Assembly (NCBI GenBank): GCA_040772505.1
Contig: JAXGYA010000004.1
Location: 124,001-188,000 of the forward strand
DNA from: Mariniphaga sp040772505
Lineage (GTDB): Bacteria > Bacteroidota > Bacteroidia > Bacteroidales > Prolixibacteraceae
Direction: 5' to 3'
DNA length: 64,000 bases
Part shown: piece after piece, positions 52,209 to 60,572 of the stretch
Position numbering within the stretch: the first letter of the stretch is position 1
Layout: every line of letters starts with the position of its first letter
Made by a program: the position numbers and the translations under genes
The notes under the pieces: model-generated
Told to the model about the DNA's origin: nothing
Databases searched by the model: none
Seen by the model: only the letters and a program-made list of their open reading frames with translations

Positions 52209-52838
52209 TTAAAAACTAAACCTAAAATTAATGCAATAAACGAAATTATTATCAATTTGCATAAGGGATGGTTCCCATTTCAGCGTCAGGTCATCGCTGA
52301 TGTCAAAATCAAAAAAGTGGGCATCCACACTTGCATCAATGATATTCAGTCCGTAGAATCCTACCATGCCGATAAAAAGCAGGTCGCGGTTACGGCGAAA
52401 ATAATCTTTTTGCCGCATTAAAGCAGTTCTCAGATTGTTAAAATGTGTGGGGTTATTCAGATCATAATTATTTCGCCTGACTGCCTCAATCTCCAGATAA
52501 CCTTGTGTTTCAGGATCATCGTCGATCAAATCAAAATAGCCCCTGCGGAATAACTGATAGTTGTCGTTATTCCAATTGATAAAATAGGCAATAGTGCCAA
52601 AACCAAGATAAATGACAGGCACTTTCCAATATTTTTTGTTGTAAACTTGCCCCAGCCCCGGCAAAACGGCTGAGTAGATGGTTGCCTTCCGGGGGGAGTG
52701 GGCATTGGGTGCTTCCTTTTTGGGAATCTCCTGTGCCGACTGAATTGTATCCGCTTCAATCAGCTGTGCCCGAAGAGTGGAAACCAACAGTAACTGTATA
52801 ATAATCAGAATTATTTTTAGAAATCCTTTACCCGTCAC
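52209..52838 (-). CDS. DUF5683 membrane protein of the parAB block
   Basis: A 209-residue envelope protein with a signal or anchor helix (about 5-24), then SPRKATIYSAVLPGLGQVYNKKYWKVPVIYLGFG, of which the PGLGQVYNKKYWKVP motif is diagnostic of the Bacteroidota family DUF5683. A hydrophobic segment (VIYLGFGTIAYFI) and a later one (LLFIGMVGFYGLNIIDASVDAHFF) suggest membrane insertion. Function is unknown, but its position between parB and mltD is conserved in the phylum, hinting at a link between chromosome segregation and envelope growth. Confidence 0.85.
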   Translation of the reverse strand: MTGKGFLKIILIIIQLLLVSTLRAQLIEADTIQSAQEIPKKEAPNAHSPRKATIYSAVLPGLGQVYNKKYWKVPVIYLGFGTIAYFINWNNDNYQLFRRGYFDLIDDDPETQGYLEIEAVRRNNYDLNNPTHFNNLRTALMRQKDYFRRNRDLLFIGMVGFYGLNIIDASVDAHFFDFDISDDLTLKWEPSLMQIDNNFVYCINFRFSF

Positions 52839-52898
52839 GCTTCACAATTTTTGCCAAAATTAGAAGAAACATCACACAGAAAGCTGTATTGGATACAT

Positions 52899-53759
52899 TT
52901 ATTTGTTGTTTTCAATTATTTTAACAATCCGCTCAAAATCCCGTTCCGATTTGAAGGGGATTACAATTTTGCCTTTGCCGCTTTTATCAACCGAAATGCC
53001 GATTCGTGAGCCAAAAAGCTTATCTAATGCAGACTTGTAATTTTTATAGGTTTTAGGCAATTCCTTTTTTTTGTACTGTTTTTTATCCTCTTCATCTTCG
53101 TTTATGCTTCGGACGATTTCTTCCGTTTTGCGAACCGTAAATCCATATTTCAGGATTTGCCGGTAAATCATTTCCTGAACATCGGCATCTTCAATATTTA
53201 TCAGCGCTTTTGCGTGCCCCATTGTTATCTGTTTCTCCCTCAGCGCCTTTTGAATGACGGCAGGCAATTTCAGCAGTCTCAGATAATTTGCAATCGTAGA
53301 GCGTTTTTTCCCCACACGGGTGCTCATTTCCTCCTGGGTAAACTTCAGCTCATCCATCAGTCGCTGATAGCTGAGCGCAATTTCGATGGCATCCAGATCT
53401 TCGCGCTGAATGTTTTCCACCAGCGCCATTTCCAGCATATTATCGTCTTTGGCGTGACGAACAAAGGAAGGAACGGTTTCAAATCCGGCTTTTTGTGCAG
53501 CCCTGAACCGGCGCTCTCCAGCAATAATCTGATAGCTGTCGGGACCTGTTCTCCGCAGGGTAATGGGCTGAATCAGCCCGATTTCACGAATGGACACCGC
53601 CAGCTCTTCAAGCGACTCTTCATCAAATTTCGAACGGGGTTGAAAAGGGTTGGCTTCTATTTTGCTCAGCTCCACCTCGATAATGCCCGTCTGATGCATT
53701 CTGTCAGCATCATCAATGAGCGCACCCAGTCCGCGTCCCAATACACTCCTTTTTGCCAT
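52899..53759 (-). CDS. parB: Chromosome partitioning protein ParB
   Basis: CTP-dependent DNA clamp that loads at parS sites. The 286-residue protein has an N-terminal RGLGALIDD motif, the CTPase/ParB N domain (PFQPRSKFDEESLEELAVSI, IAGERRFRAAQ with the GERRxRA box), a helix-turn-helix (SYQRLMDELKFTQEEMSTRVGKKRSTIANYLRLL) and a C-terminal dimerisation domain. It starts 9 bases after parA. No consensus parS was found in the window. Confidence 0.96.
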   Translation of the reverse strand: MAKRSVLGRGLGALIDDADRMHQTGIIEVELSKIEANPFQPRSKFDEESLEELAVSIREIGLIQPITLRRTGPDSYQIIAGERRFRAAQKAGFETVPSFVRHAKDDNMLEMALVENIQREDLDAIEIALSYQRLMDELKFTQEEMSTRVGKKRSTIANYLRLLKLPAVIQKALREKQITMGHAKALINIEDADVQEMIYRQILKYGFTVRKTEEIVRSINEDEEDKKQYKKKELPKTYKNYKSALDKLFGSRIGISVDKSGKGKIVIPFKSERDFERIVKIIENNK

Positions 53760-53768
53760 AGTCTGAAA

Positions 53769-54572
53769 TTATGTGTGAATAATTTTTGCTCCCTGTGGAA
53801 TTAGTGTCATCCCGTTGCGCTGAAGAATTTCACGCGCCAGATTCATGTGGTTGATTGCGCCGCGCGAACTGGCATCATAGAGTATTGCCGGCTTCCCGTG
53901 GCTCGGAGCCTCGCTCAGCTTCACATTGCGCTGAATGACGGTATCAAAGACCATATCCTGAAAATGGTGCTTCACCTCATCATAAACCTGATTTGCAAGA
54001 TTCAGCCGGGCATCAAACATTGTCAGCAGAAAGCCCTCAATTTCAAGAGGGGGATTCAGTCTGTTTTGAATGATTTTAATCGTGTTCAGCAGCTTTCCCA
54101 GTCCCTCCAGTGCAAAATATTCGCACTGCACCGGAATTATAACCGAATCGGAAGCAGTGAGTGCATTCACTGTAATCAACCCTAACGACGGTGAGCAGTC
54201 AATAAAGATGAAATCGTAGGAATCCTTCAGCGGGCTGATGGTGTTGCGCAACACTTTTTCCCGGTTGGGCAGGTTCAGCATTTCAATTTCGGCGCCCACA
54301 AGGTCAATGTGTGAAGGAATAATGTGAAGATTTTCGATTTCTGTTTTCAGAATTACTTTTTCAGGATCAATCTCATCCACAATACACTCATAGATACTTG
54401 ACTGCACATTCTTCACATCAAAACCGAATCCCGAAGTGGCATTCGCCTGCGGGTCGGCATCAATAATCAGTACTTTTTGCTCCAGAACTGCAAGGCTGGC
54501 AGCCAGATTAATTGCCGTTGTGGTTTTTCCTACGCCACCTTTCTGGTTGGCCAACGATATAATTTTTCCCAT
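53769..54572 (-). CDS. parA: Chromosome partitioning ATPase ParA
   Basis: Walker-type ATPase (Soj/ParA) that moves ParB-parS complexes. From ATG 54572 (267 residues): deviant Walker A KGGVGKTTTAINLA at residues 10-17 and on, IIDADPQANAT, Walker B FIFIDCSPSLGLITVNAL, and TMFDARLNLANQVYDEV, all typical. The frame extends to 54605, but that region overlaps the promoter -7 box at 54594-54601. First gene of the block parA-parB-DUF5683-mltD. Confidence 0.96.
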   Translation of the reverse strand: MGKIISLANQKGGVGKTTTAINLAASLAVLEQKVLIIDADPQANATSGFGFDVKNVQSSIYECIVDEIDPEKVILKTEIENLHIIPSHIDLVGAEIEMLNLPNREKVLRNTISPLKDSYDFIFIDCSPSLGLITVNALTASDSVIIPVQCEYFALEGLGKLLNTIKIIQNRLNPPLEIEGFLLTMFDARLNLANQVYDEVKHHFQDMVFDTVIQRNVKLSEAPSHGKPAILYDASSRGAINHMNLAREILQRNGMTLIPQGAKIIHT

Positions 54573-54593
54573 CTGATTTATTTTGAAAGGGTT

Positions 54594-54601
54594 CAAATTT
54601 A
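54594..54601 (-). promoter_or_regulatory. Promoter -7 box (TAAATTTG) for parAB
   Basis: Exact minus-strand TAnnTTTG match 21 bases upstream of the parA ATG at 54572. No TTTG was found at the ideal -33 position. Confidence 0.5.
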
Positions 54602-54782
54602 ACAATTTAACTTTAACTCACTTCAGGTACTTTTCGACATCCTTTGCCGATATCCTTTTAAAACGCTGATATTGAGCCGAACAAACGTTAATATCTTTTT
54701 GGTTCCGGGTGTCGTTTTTAGCCGTGTCATCAAACCGCAAACTTATAAAAATTCAGGAATTGGGAAAAAGCAAGTCCGGATG

Positions 54783-57254
54783 TTAAGCCGGGTCAACATC
54801 AATGTTTATGACACAGCTGCTGTTTTCGGGTTTGCTGCGCACCTTTCCAATATTTTCCACAATAAACATCTTCACTTTTGAAAGGGAATATGCCGGATTA
54901 ACTTTTATCCAGATCTCTTTATGATACCAAAGCTGAATGCGGCTGACCAAAGGAAATTCGGGACCAAGCACAATCAGTTCGCGTGCATTCCGTAACAGAG
55001 CGGCTAACTGCCCGGCAGCGCGGTTTACATGCTCCGGGTTTTTGTGTTTAACCACCAGCTTTATCAGCCTGAAAAATGGGGGATACCGGAATAATTTCCG
55101 CTCCTCCATCTGTGCATAAAAAGCCGCCGGATAGTCTTGTTTTGTTATAAAATCAATAATCGGATGTTCCGGCTGCATAGTCTGCACCACCACTTTTCCT
55201 CTGCTGTGCTTTCTTCCGGCGCGCCCGCTCACCTGAGAAATGAGCTGATAAGCCCGCTCATGCGCTCTGAAATTGGGAAAATTGATCAGACTGTCGGCAT
55301 CCAAAATGCCCACTACGCTCACATGATCAAAGTCAAGCCCTTTTGTAACCATTTGGGTTCCAATCAGAATGTCGGTTTTCCGGGATTCCAGATTGTGGAT
55401 AATTTTTTCAAAGGCATTCTTTGAACGTGTTGTATCCAGATCCATCCTTTCAATTCGCTTTCCCGGGAAGAGTGGTTTCAGTTCATCTTCAATTTTTTCG
55501 GTTCCAAACCCCCGGGTATTTATGTCGGGAGAACCGCAATCGGGACATTCTGAAGGAATGGGCAGATAATAACCGCAATAATGGCAAACCAGTTGTTTTC
55601 TGAATTTGTGATAAGTCAGGCTCACGTCGCAATATTTGCACTTTGGAATATGTCCGCACGCACCACACTGAACATAAGGCGAATAGCCCCTTCTGTTCTG
55701 GAAAAGAATAACCTGTTCCCGACTGTTCAGTGCCTCTTCCATCAAACCGAAAAGCTCCGGGGTGAGCGCCGACTGCATCTGCTTTCTGTTCCTGGCACGT
55801 TTCAGGTCGGCAATTATCACCTCGGGTAGTTCCAGCTCCGCAAATCTTTTGTTGAGATTAACCAGAGCATATTTTCCGGTGAGGGCATTATGAAAACTCT
55901 CAAAAGAAGGTGTTGCCGAACCCAGCAAAACACTGGCGCCTGTGAATTTTCCCGATAAAACAGCCATATCTCGCGCATGATAGCGCGGCGCAGGGTCAAA
56001 TTGCTTGAATGAATTTTCATGCTCTTCATCAACGATGACCAGTCCGAGATTGGAAAACGGCATAAACAGCGCCGAACGTGCTCCCAGGATTATCTGGTAA
56101 CCTTTCTGTGGATTATCCTGAAACTGCAGCACCTTGTTCCAGATTTCCACCTGCTCCTGACTGTTCAGCCGCGAATGAAAAATCCCGACTTTTGTTCCAA
56201 AAACATTTCTCAGTCTGCTTATAATCTGCGCAGTAAGCGCAATTTCAGGCAACAGATAAAGCGCTTGTTTGCCGGCTCTGACTGCTTCGTCTATGAGATG
56301 AATGTAAATTTCCGTTTTCCCGCTTGCGGTAATTCCGTGAATCAACGCAACGCGGCTCGCATCAAAACTTTCTTTAATCTCTTCCAAAGCCTGCTGCTGA
56401 TGCACACTCAACAGGTTTAACTCTGCCTGCTCCGGTTTTGTCACTTCAAGACGCGAAACCTCGCGGCTAAAAGATTTCAATATTTTTTTTTGAATTAATC
56501 CGTTTAAAACAGCCGGCGTGAAAGCTGTTCCGTGCAGCAACTCCTTTCTGGCGATTTCAGGATTTGGAGAAACCTGAAACACATTGGTTTTTTCAATGAA
56601 ATGGCGCAGCAGCTCCTGTTGCTTTTTTGCCCTTTGCAAAGATTCTTCCTTTTCACACAACTGCGCTTCGGTTTTTATATCCGGATGTAGTTTAATCCAC
56701 TGCTCGGTTTTGGCTCTGTATCTTGTTTTTATGGTCTCCTCAAGCCGGAGAATATTTTTATCCAGTAAAGATTTTAATGCGGAATAGGAAAACCCGGCGC
56801 CCAATTTTTTCTGAAGCGCTTCCAAAGCCATAGTTTCCTGGGAAACTGTGTTGAGAATTAGCAATTCTTTATCACTCAAAATATGCTCTTCATCGCTTTC
56901 CGTAACCGTGACTTTTGATTTGCTTTCCAGTTTCAGTCCGGCTGGCAGGGCAGCCCGGAACACATCGCCAAGAGTGCAGCAATAGTAATCGGCTATCCAT
57001 TTCCACAGCTCCAGACTTTGCGGCAAAACCACAGGTTTTTCATCTAAAAGCTGAACTATCTCCTTCAGATTCACATTTTCCGGAGGAATGTCCGACAACG
57101 AACAGACAAGCGCAGCATAGAATTTTCTTGCTCCAAACTGAACCACAACCCTTTGCCCGGGCTGAATCTGCCCATGCCACCTTTGCGGCACACGATAGGT
57201 GTATTTATCGTGCAGCGGCAAGGGAAGAATTACCTGCGCAAAAAGCTGAGACAT
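54783..57254 (-). CDS. priA: Primosomal replication-restart helicase PriA
   Basis: 3'-5' DNA helicase that reloads the replisome at stalled forks. From ATG 57254 (823 residues) it has the 3'-binding domain (FAQVILPLPLHDKYTYRVP), Walker A HGITASGKTEIY, the DEEH box (VIVDEEHENSFKQ), the zinc-binding insert with four Cys pairs (CGACGHIPKCKYCD; CHYCGYYLPIPSECPDCG) and helicase motifs V-VI (GTQMVTKGLDFDHV; QVSGRAGRKHSRGKVVVQT). The frame continues to 57371 but overlaps ispH, and the family begins at MSQLF-like sequences. Confidence 0.95.
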   Translation of the reverse strand: MSQLFAQVILPLPLHDKYTYRVPQRWHGQIQPGQRVVVQFGARKFYAALVCSLSDIPPENVNLKEIVQLLDEKPVVLPQSLELWKWIADYYCCTLGDVFRAALPAGLKLESKSKVTVTESDEEHILSDKELLILNTVSQETMALEALQKKLGAGFSYSALKSLLDKNILRLEETIKTRYRAKTEQWIKLHPDIKTEAQLCEKEESLQRAKKQQELLRHFIEKTNVFQVSPNPEIARKELLHGTAFTPAVLNGLIQKKILKSFSREVSRLEVTKPEQAELNLLSVHQQQALEEIKESFDASRVALIHGITASGKTEIYIHLIDEAVRAGKQALYLLPEIALTAQIISRLRNVFGTKVGIFHSRLNSQEQVEIWNKVLQFQDNPQKGYQIILGARSALFMPFSNLGLVIVDEEHENSFKQFDPAPRYHARDMAVLSGKFTGASVLLGSATPSFESFHNALTGKYALVNLNKRFAELELPEVIIADLKRARNRKQMQSALTPELFGLMEEALNSREQVILFQNRRGYSPYVQCGACGHIPKCKYCDVSLTYHKFRKQLVCHYCGYYLPIPSECPDCGSPDINTRGFGTEKIEDELKPLFPGKRIERMDLDTTRSKNAFEKIIHNLESRKTDILIGTQMVTKGLDFDHVSVVGILDADSLINFPNFRAHERAYQLISQVSGRAGRKHSRGKVVVQTMQPEHPIIDFITKQDYPAAFYAQMEERKLFRYPPFFRLIKLVVKHKNPEHVNRAAGQLAALLRNARELIVLGPEFPLVSRIQLWYHKEIWIKVNPAYSLSKVKMFIVENIGKVRSKPENSSCVINIDVDPA

Positions 57255-57319
57255 AATCTGGTTTTTTGAATCGTTTTTCAAAGGAACAAAAAATTGAGAG
57301 ATAAAGCCAGATGCAATTT

Positions 57320-58186
57320 TCAGGAAGGAAAATGCCGACTGACCCATTCGGCAACCTTTTCCATCAGCCATTTGGGCGTTGATGTGGCACCGCAGATTCC
57401 AACCGACCCGGCATGTTCAAACCATTCCGGCTGAATTTCATCAGCATTTGAAATGTAGTGAGTGCGTGGATTTTCCTCTTTGCAAATCGTATATAAATAG
57501 CGTCCGTTGGAGCTTTTGTGACCTGCCACAAATAAAACCACATCAAACTTTCGGGAAAATTGTTTCAGGTGAGGCACCCTGTTTGAGACCTGCCGGCAGA
57601 TGGAATCATTGATTTCGAGCGGTACTCCGGGCACCATGTTCTCTTTCACCTTATCGGCAATTTCATAGAAATCTTCAATGCGTTTGGTTGTTTGTGAATA
57701 GAGCGAAACAGGTTTTGAAAAATCAATGAGCGAAACATCTTCGATGCTTTCAAGAATAATCGCCTGATTGTCAGTCTGTCCTGCAAGACCTGCAATTTCA
57801 GCATGTCCCTTTTTGCCGAAAATCACCACCTGTCCGCCTAAATGGCTGATTTTTTCATAAGATTTTTTCACCTTTTCCTGAAGTGTTAAAACCACCAGGC
57901 AGGTGGCATCTATTAGCTCAATATTGTTTTTCCCGGCATATTCGTAGGTTTCCGGCGGTTCGCCGTGTGCACGGATTAGAACCTTACAGTTATGAAGCTG
58001 CATGTATTCTTCGCGTGTTACCGACTGCAACCCCATTTTCTCAAGACGCTCCACTTCCATGTCATTGTGCACAATATCCCCCAGACAATATAATTTATCG
58101 GCTGTCTTCAATTCACTTTCGGCTGATTTTATCGCTTTAGCCACGCCAGAGCAAAACCCGGAACGCTTGTCGATTTCAACTCTCAT
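57320..58186 (-). CDS. ispH: 4-hydroxy-3-methylbut-2-enyl diphosphate reductase
   Basis: Last step of the MEP isoprenoid pathway, a 4Fe-4S enzyme. From ATG 58186 (288 residues) the three cluster ligands are Cys12 (GFCSGV), Cys96 (DATCLVV) and Cys197 (DSICRQVSNR); His74 (RAHGEPP), His128 (GKKGHAEI), and Ser225-Ser226-Asn227 match the substrate site. The start overlaps the cmk stop as ATGA, implying translational coupling. The cmk-ispH pair, with porQ upstream, is a conserved Bacteroidota arrangement. Confidence 0.96.
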   Translation of the reverse strand: MRVEIDKRSGFCSGVAKAIKSAESELKTADKLYCLGDIVHNDMEVERLEKMGLQSVTREEYMQLHNCKVLIRAHGEPPETYEYAGKNNIELIDATCLVVLTLQEKVKKSYEKISHLGGQVVIFGKKGHAEIAGLAGQTDNQAIILESIEDVSLIDFSKPVSLYSQTTKRIEDFYEIADKVKENMVPGVPLEINDSICRQVSNRVPHLKQFSRKFDVVLFVAGHKSSNGRYLYTICKEENPRTHYISNADEIQPEWFEHAGSVGICGATSTPKWLMEKVAEWVSRHFPS

Positions 58187-58881
58187 TTTTTCTCTATTAT
58201 TTTTTTTGCCTTTTCGAGGCTCCACTGCAACTGTTCTTCACGGGATAGAAAGCTGTTATCCAAAACAAGAGCATCTTCAGCCTTTCTCAAAGGGCTCGTC
58301 TCGCGGGTTGAATCGATGGAATCCCGCTCTTCAACATTATTCATAATTTCATCAAAGGCGACTTCCTCTCCTTTTTCCTTCAGTTCCAGATAGCGGCGCT
58401 GCGCTCTTATTTCGGGCAATGCTGTCATAAATATTTTCAGTTCAGCATCGGGAAAAACTACGGTTCCGATGTCGCGGCCATCCATGACAATCCCTTTGTT
58501 TTTTCCGTTTTCCCGCTGCTGCTTTACCATTTCGGTGCGCACCTCCGCAATTGTGCTGACAGGGCTGACATTTTGCGACACTTCCAGCTGCCTGATTTCA
58601 TCTTCCACATTTTCACCATTCAGAAATGTTGTGTTTTTTTCGGTTGTTTTATCCCATTCAAAGGTGATTTTAATGTCTCTCAACCCTTCTGTAATCTTTT
58701 TCTTATCCGGCTGCCCGTCTGTTATCCAGCCATTGCGTAAAGCGTGCAGGGTGACCACCCGGTACATAGCGCCGCTGTCGATGTAAATATATCCAAGTTC
58801 GCGTGCAAGGGATTTGGCAAGGGTGCTTTTTCCGCACGATGAATGGCCGTCAATGGCAATTACTATTTTTTTTTCACTCAT
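58183..58881 (-). CDS. cmk: Cytidylate kinase
   Basis: Phosphorylates CMP and dCMP. The 232-residue protein has the P-loop IDGHSSCGKSTLA near the N-terminus, the YIDSGAMYRVVTLHAL substrate motif, VSTIAEVRTEMVKQQRE and the MDGRDIGTVVFPDA region, then the RRYLELKEKG lid and ERDSIDSTRETSPL. ATG start; -7 promoter box 18 bases upstream. Its stop overlaps the ispH start. Confidence 0.95.
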   Translation of the reverse strand: MSEKKIVIAIDGHSSCGKSTLAKSLARELGYIYIDSGAMYRVVTLHALRNGWITDGQPDKKKITEGLRDIKITFEWDKTTEKNTTFLNGENVEDEIRQLEVSQNVSPVSTIAEVRTEMVKQQRENGKNKGIVMDGRDIGTVVFPDAELKIFMTALPEIRAQRRYLELKEKGEEVAFDEIMNNVEERDSIDSTRETSPLRKAEDALVLDNSFLSREEQLQWSLEKAKKIIEKK

Positions 58882-58898
58882 TTTCGGATGATTTAGCG

Positions 58899-58906
58899 CA
58901 AAGATA
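58899..58906 (-). promoter_or_regulatory. Promoter -7 box (TATCTTTG) for cmk-ispH
   Basis: Exact minus-strand TAnnTTTG match 17 bases before the cmk ATG, within the 60-base gap after porQ. The leader would be only about ten bases long. Confidence 0.5.
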
Positions 58907-58941
58907 AGAGATTTTTAAATTCAGGCTCCGGGCTCTTTTTG

Positions 58942-59970
58942 TCAGAGCAATTCATTCAGATTAAGTCCAAATGAAAAAAGATTGGAGGAGCCTGCAAGGT
59001 GAAACCGGGAGGTGGCAAAATCGAGCCGGAATTTTTTTATTTTCACACCAAAACCCAATGAAAAACCAACGGTAGAAAGTCGTTCTTCAAATTTGAGTTC
59101 CTGCCTGCGCTGGTAGTTATATCCGGCGCGTATTGTGAAGTTTTGGGAAGGAATCAGTTCAACTCCCAGAACAGCATGCCGCAAAAGCTGTTTGCCAAAA
59201 CTTTCGGAGCGCTCCTGCCAGTTTTCAAGGGTTTCCTTTTGTTCATTCTTGTCTTGCCCCAGGTTCCAGTGGGTGAGATGCTGCATGGTGAGTGAAAACA
59301 GTATCGGGGCATGTTTCAGTTTTGAGCTGATTCCTGCCTGAATGTTAAAAGGAATGGGTTCACGGATTCCGTTTTCATAGTAGGTTGTAATCTGTCCGCC
59401 GATATTCCGGGCAACTAATGCCACATGGGTCAGGCTGTCTTTAAAATTATAATTTACGCCCAAATCGGCTGCCAGTCCGACAGAACGATAGCTCTCAAAA
59501 ACCGAAAAAATGGGTTTTAGAGCAGCACCGTATGCCAGGCGTTTATAATGATTTGAATAGAACATACTAAATGCATATTCTGCGGCATCAAAAGTGCTTC
59601 CGGTCAGCACTCCCTCTCCGGTGGCTTCCCTGAATTTTCCGTAGTTGATATAATGGACTCCCAAAGCAAAGTTTCCAATTCCATCGAAGCTGCGTGCATA
59701 GGAAGCATAGCCATAATTGACATCCATGAAATAATTCACATAATTCATCAGCATTGTGTTGTGCATTCCATGATGCAGTAATGCCGGGTTATGAAAAGGA
59801 AGATTCAGGTCGGAAGTATCATTCAGCGCAACCTGCACGCCGCCCAAAGCAGCAATGCGGGCAGAGTTGGTCAGCTCCAAAAACTGATAGGTTCTTTCGC
59901 CGCCAATCTGGGCATTCACTGATAAAAAGGCAGATATTAATAATAAAATCAGGTTAAATCTCAGATTCAT
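58942..59970 (-). CDS. porQ: T9SS protein PorQ
   Basis: Outer-membrane beta-barrel protein of the type IX system, partner of PorU/PorV/PorZ in cargo attachment. From ATG 59970 (342 residues): signal peptide (ending FLSVNAQ), QIGGERTYQFLELTNSARIAALGG, the shared PorV/PorQ opening, then repeated amphipathic strands (NFALGVHYINYGKF, AALKPIFSVFESYRSVG, FTIRAGYNYQRR) and a C-terminal FSFGLNLNEL barrel end. The frame extends to 60000, but the promoter box at 59998-60005 rules that out. Confidence 0.9.
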   Translation of the reverse strand: MNLRFNLILLLISAFLSVNAQIGGERTYQFLELTNSARIAALGGVQVALNDTSDLNLPFHNPALLHHGMHNTMLMNYVNYFMDVNYGYASYARSFDGIGNFALGVHYINYGKFREATGEGVLTGSTFDAAEYAFSMFYSNHYKRLAYGAALKPIFSVFESYRSVGLAADLGVNYNFKDSLTHVALVARNIGGQITTYYENGIREPIPFNIQAGISSKLKHAPILFSLTMQHLTHWNLGQDKNEQKETLENWQERSESFGKQLLRHAVLGVELIPSQNFTIRAGYNYQRRQELKFEERLSTVGFSLGFGVKIKKFRLDFATSRFHLAGSSNLFSFGLNLNELL

Positions 59971-59997
59971 TCGCTTTTGATATATCCGATAAAACGG

Positions 59998-60005
59998 CAA
60001 ATGTA
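59998..60005 (-). promoter_or_regulatory. Promoter -7 box (TACATTTG) for porQ
   Basis: Exact minus-strand TAnnTTTG match 27 bases before the porQ ATG at 59970. A palindrome lies 45 bases further upstream. Confidence 0.55.
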
Positions 60006-60049
60006 TTGAATTATTATTTTGTAAAAGGTTAGTTGTCTATTTTCCTCAA

Positions 60050-60065
60050 ATCCGCACGTGCGGAT
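60050..60065. promoter_or_regulatory. Perfect 16-bp palindrome with CACGTG core
   Basis: ATCCGCACGTGCGGAT is self-complementary over its whole length and lies 80 bases upstream of the porQ ATG, beside the IS1380 remnant. It could be a regulator operator, a ParB-type site variant (parS also centres on CACGTG but has GTTYC/GRAAC arms), or part of the old element. Confidence 0.5.
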
Positions 60066-60072
60066 GTTAAAA

Positions 60073-60118
60073 AATCGGGAAGCCCTGTAAAATCAATGCT
60101 CACAAGACTTGCCCGATT
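60073..60118. repeat. Inverted repeat before the IS1380 remnant
   Basis: AATCGGG (60073-60079) and CCCGATT (60112-60118) pair, and the stem extends by AAG/CTT with one bulge. It precedes the transposase fragment by about 40 bases and may be the old left-end or leader structure of the element. Confidence 0.4.
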
Positions 60119-60159
60119 AAATATTTTTCAATTATTTAGGTGAAAAATACCATACCGGG

Positions 60160-60555
60160 ATGAAAGTTACATATTCTACTTCAAAAATCAACTCATTTGG
60201 CGGAATAAATTTCGCAGATTCAATAATTGGTAACACACAAGTTCTTGATACTATTGACCAAATGCTTGGCAGCCGGGGTGTTAGAGCCCAATATCGTTAC
60301 AGTGATCTTTTTTCGGTCGTATCTGTTGATGACCCTTTGCGGCGGAGAATGTGCCGAGGACATCACCGAACACCTGCGCCGGGAGTTATGTCAGATTAAA
60401 AACTTTGATGTTTGTTCTGCCGACACTTTACTGAGGATGCAAAAGGAGCTGTCAACGGAAAAAGAAACCATCTTTTCAGAAACAAACATTCAGCACGATT
60501 TTAATATTAACATAGAAATGAACAGGCTGATGATTAAGCTGTTGTTATTCATATT
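60160..60555 (+). pseudogene. IS1380-family transposase N-terminal remnant, frameshifted and truncated
   Basis: The first frame gives MKVTYSTSKINSFGGINFAD, then SRGVRAQYRYSDL, the standard opening of IS1380 transposases. At a run of six T residues (60308-60313) the match moves to another frame, FRSYLLMTLCGGECAEDITE and HLRRELCQIKNFDVCSADTL, then SADTLLRMQKELSTEKE and NIEMNRLMIKLLL. The match stops near 60555, so about two thirds of the transposase is missing. One T fewer would restore the frame over the first part, but the 3' loss makes it non-functional anyway. Confidence 0.8.
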
Positions 60556-60572
60556 ATGCCCCAACGGGGCAT
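60556..60572. repeat. Short GC-rich hairpin at the break point of the IS1380 remnant
   Basis: ATGCCCC (60556-60562) and GGGGCAT (60566-60572) form a 7-bp stem with a 3-base loop, followed by CTTTT. It marks where transposase similarity ends; it may be part of another intergenic repeat. Confidence 0.45.
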
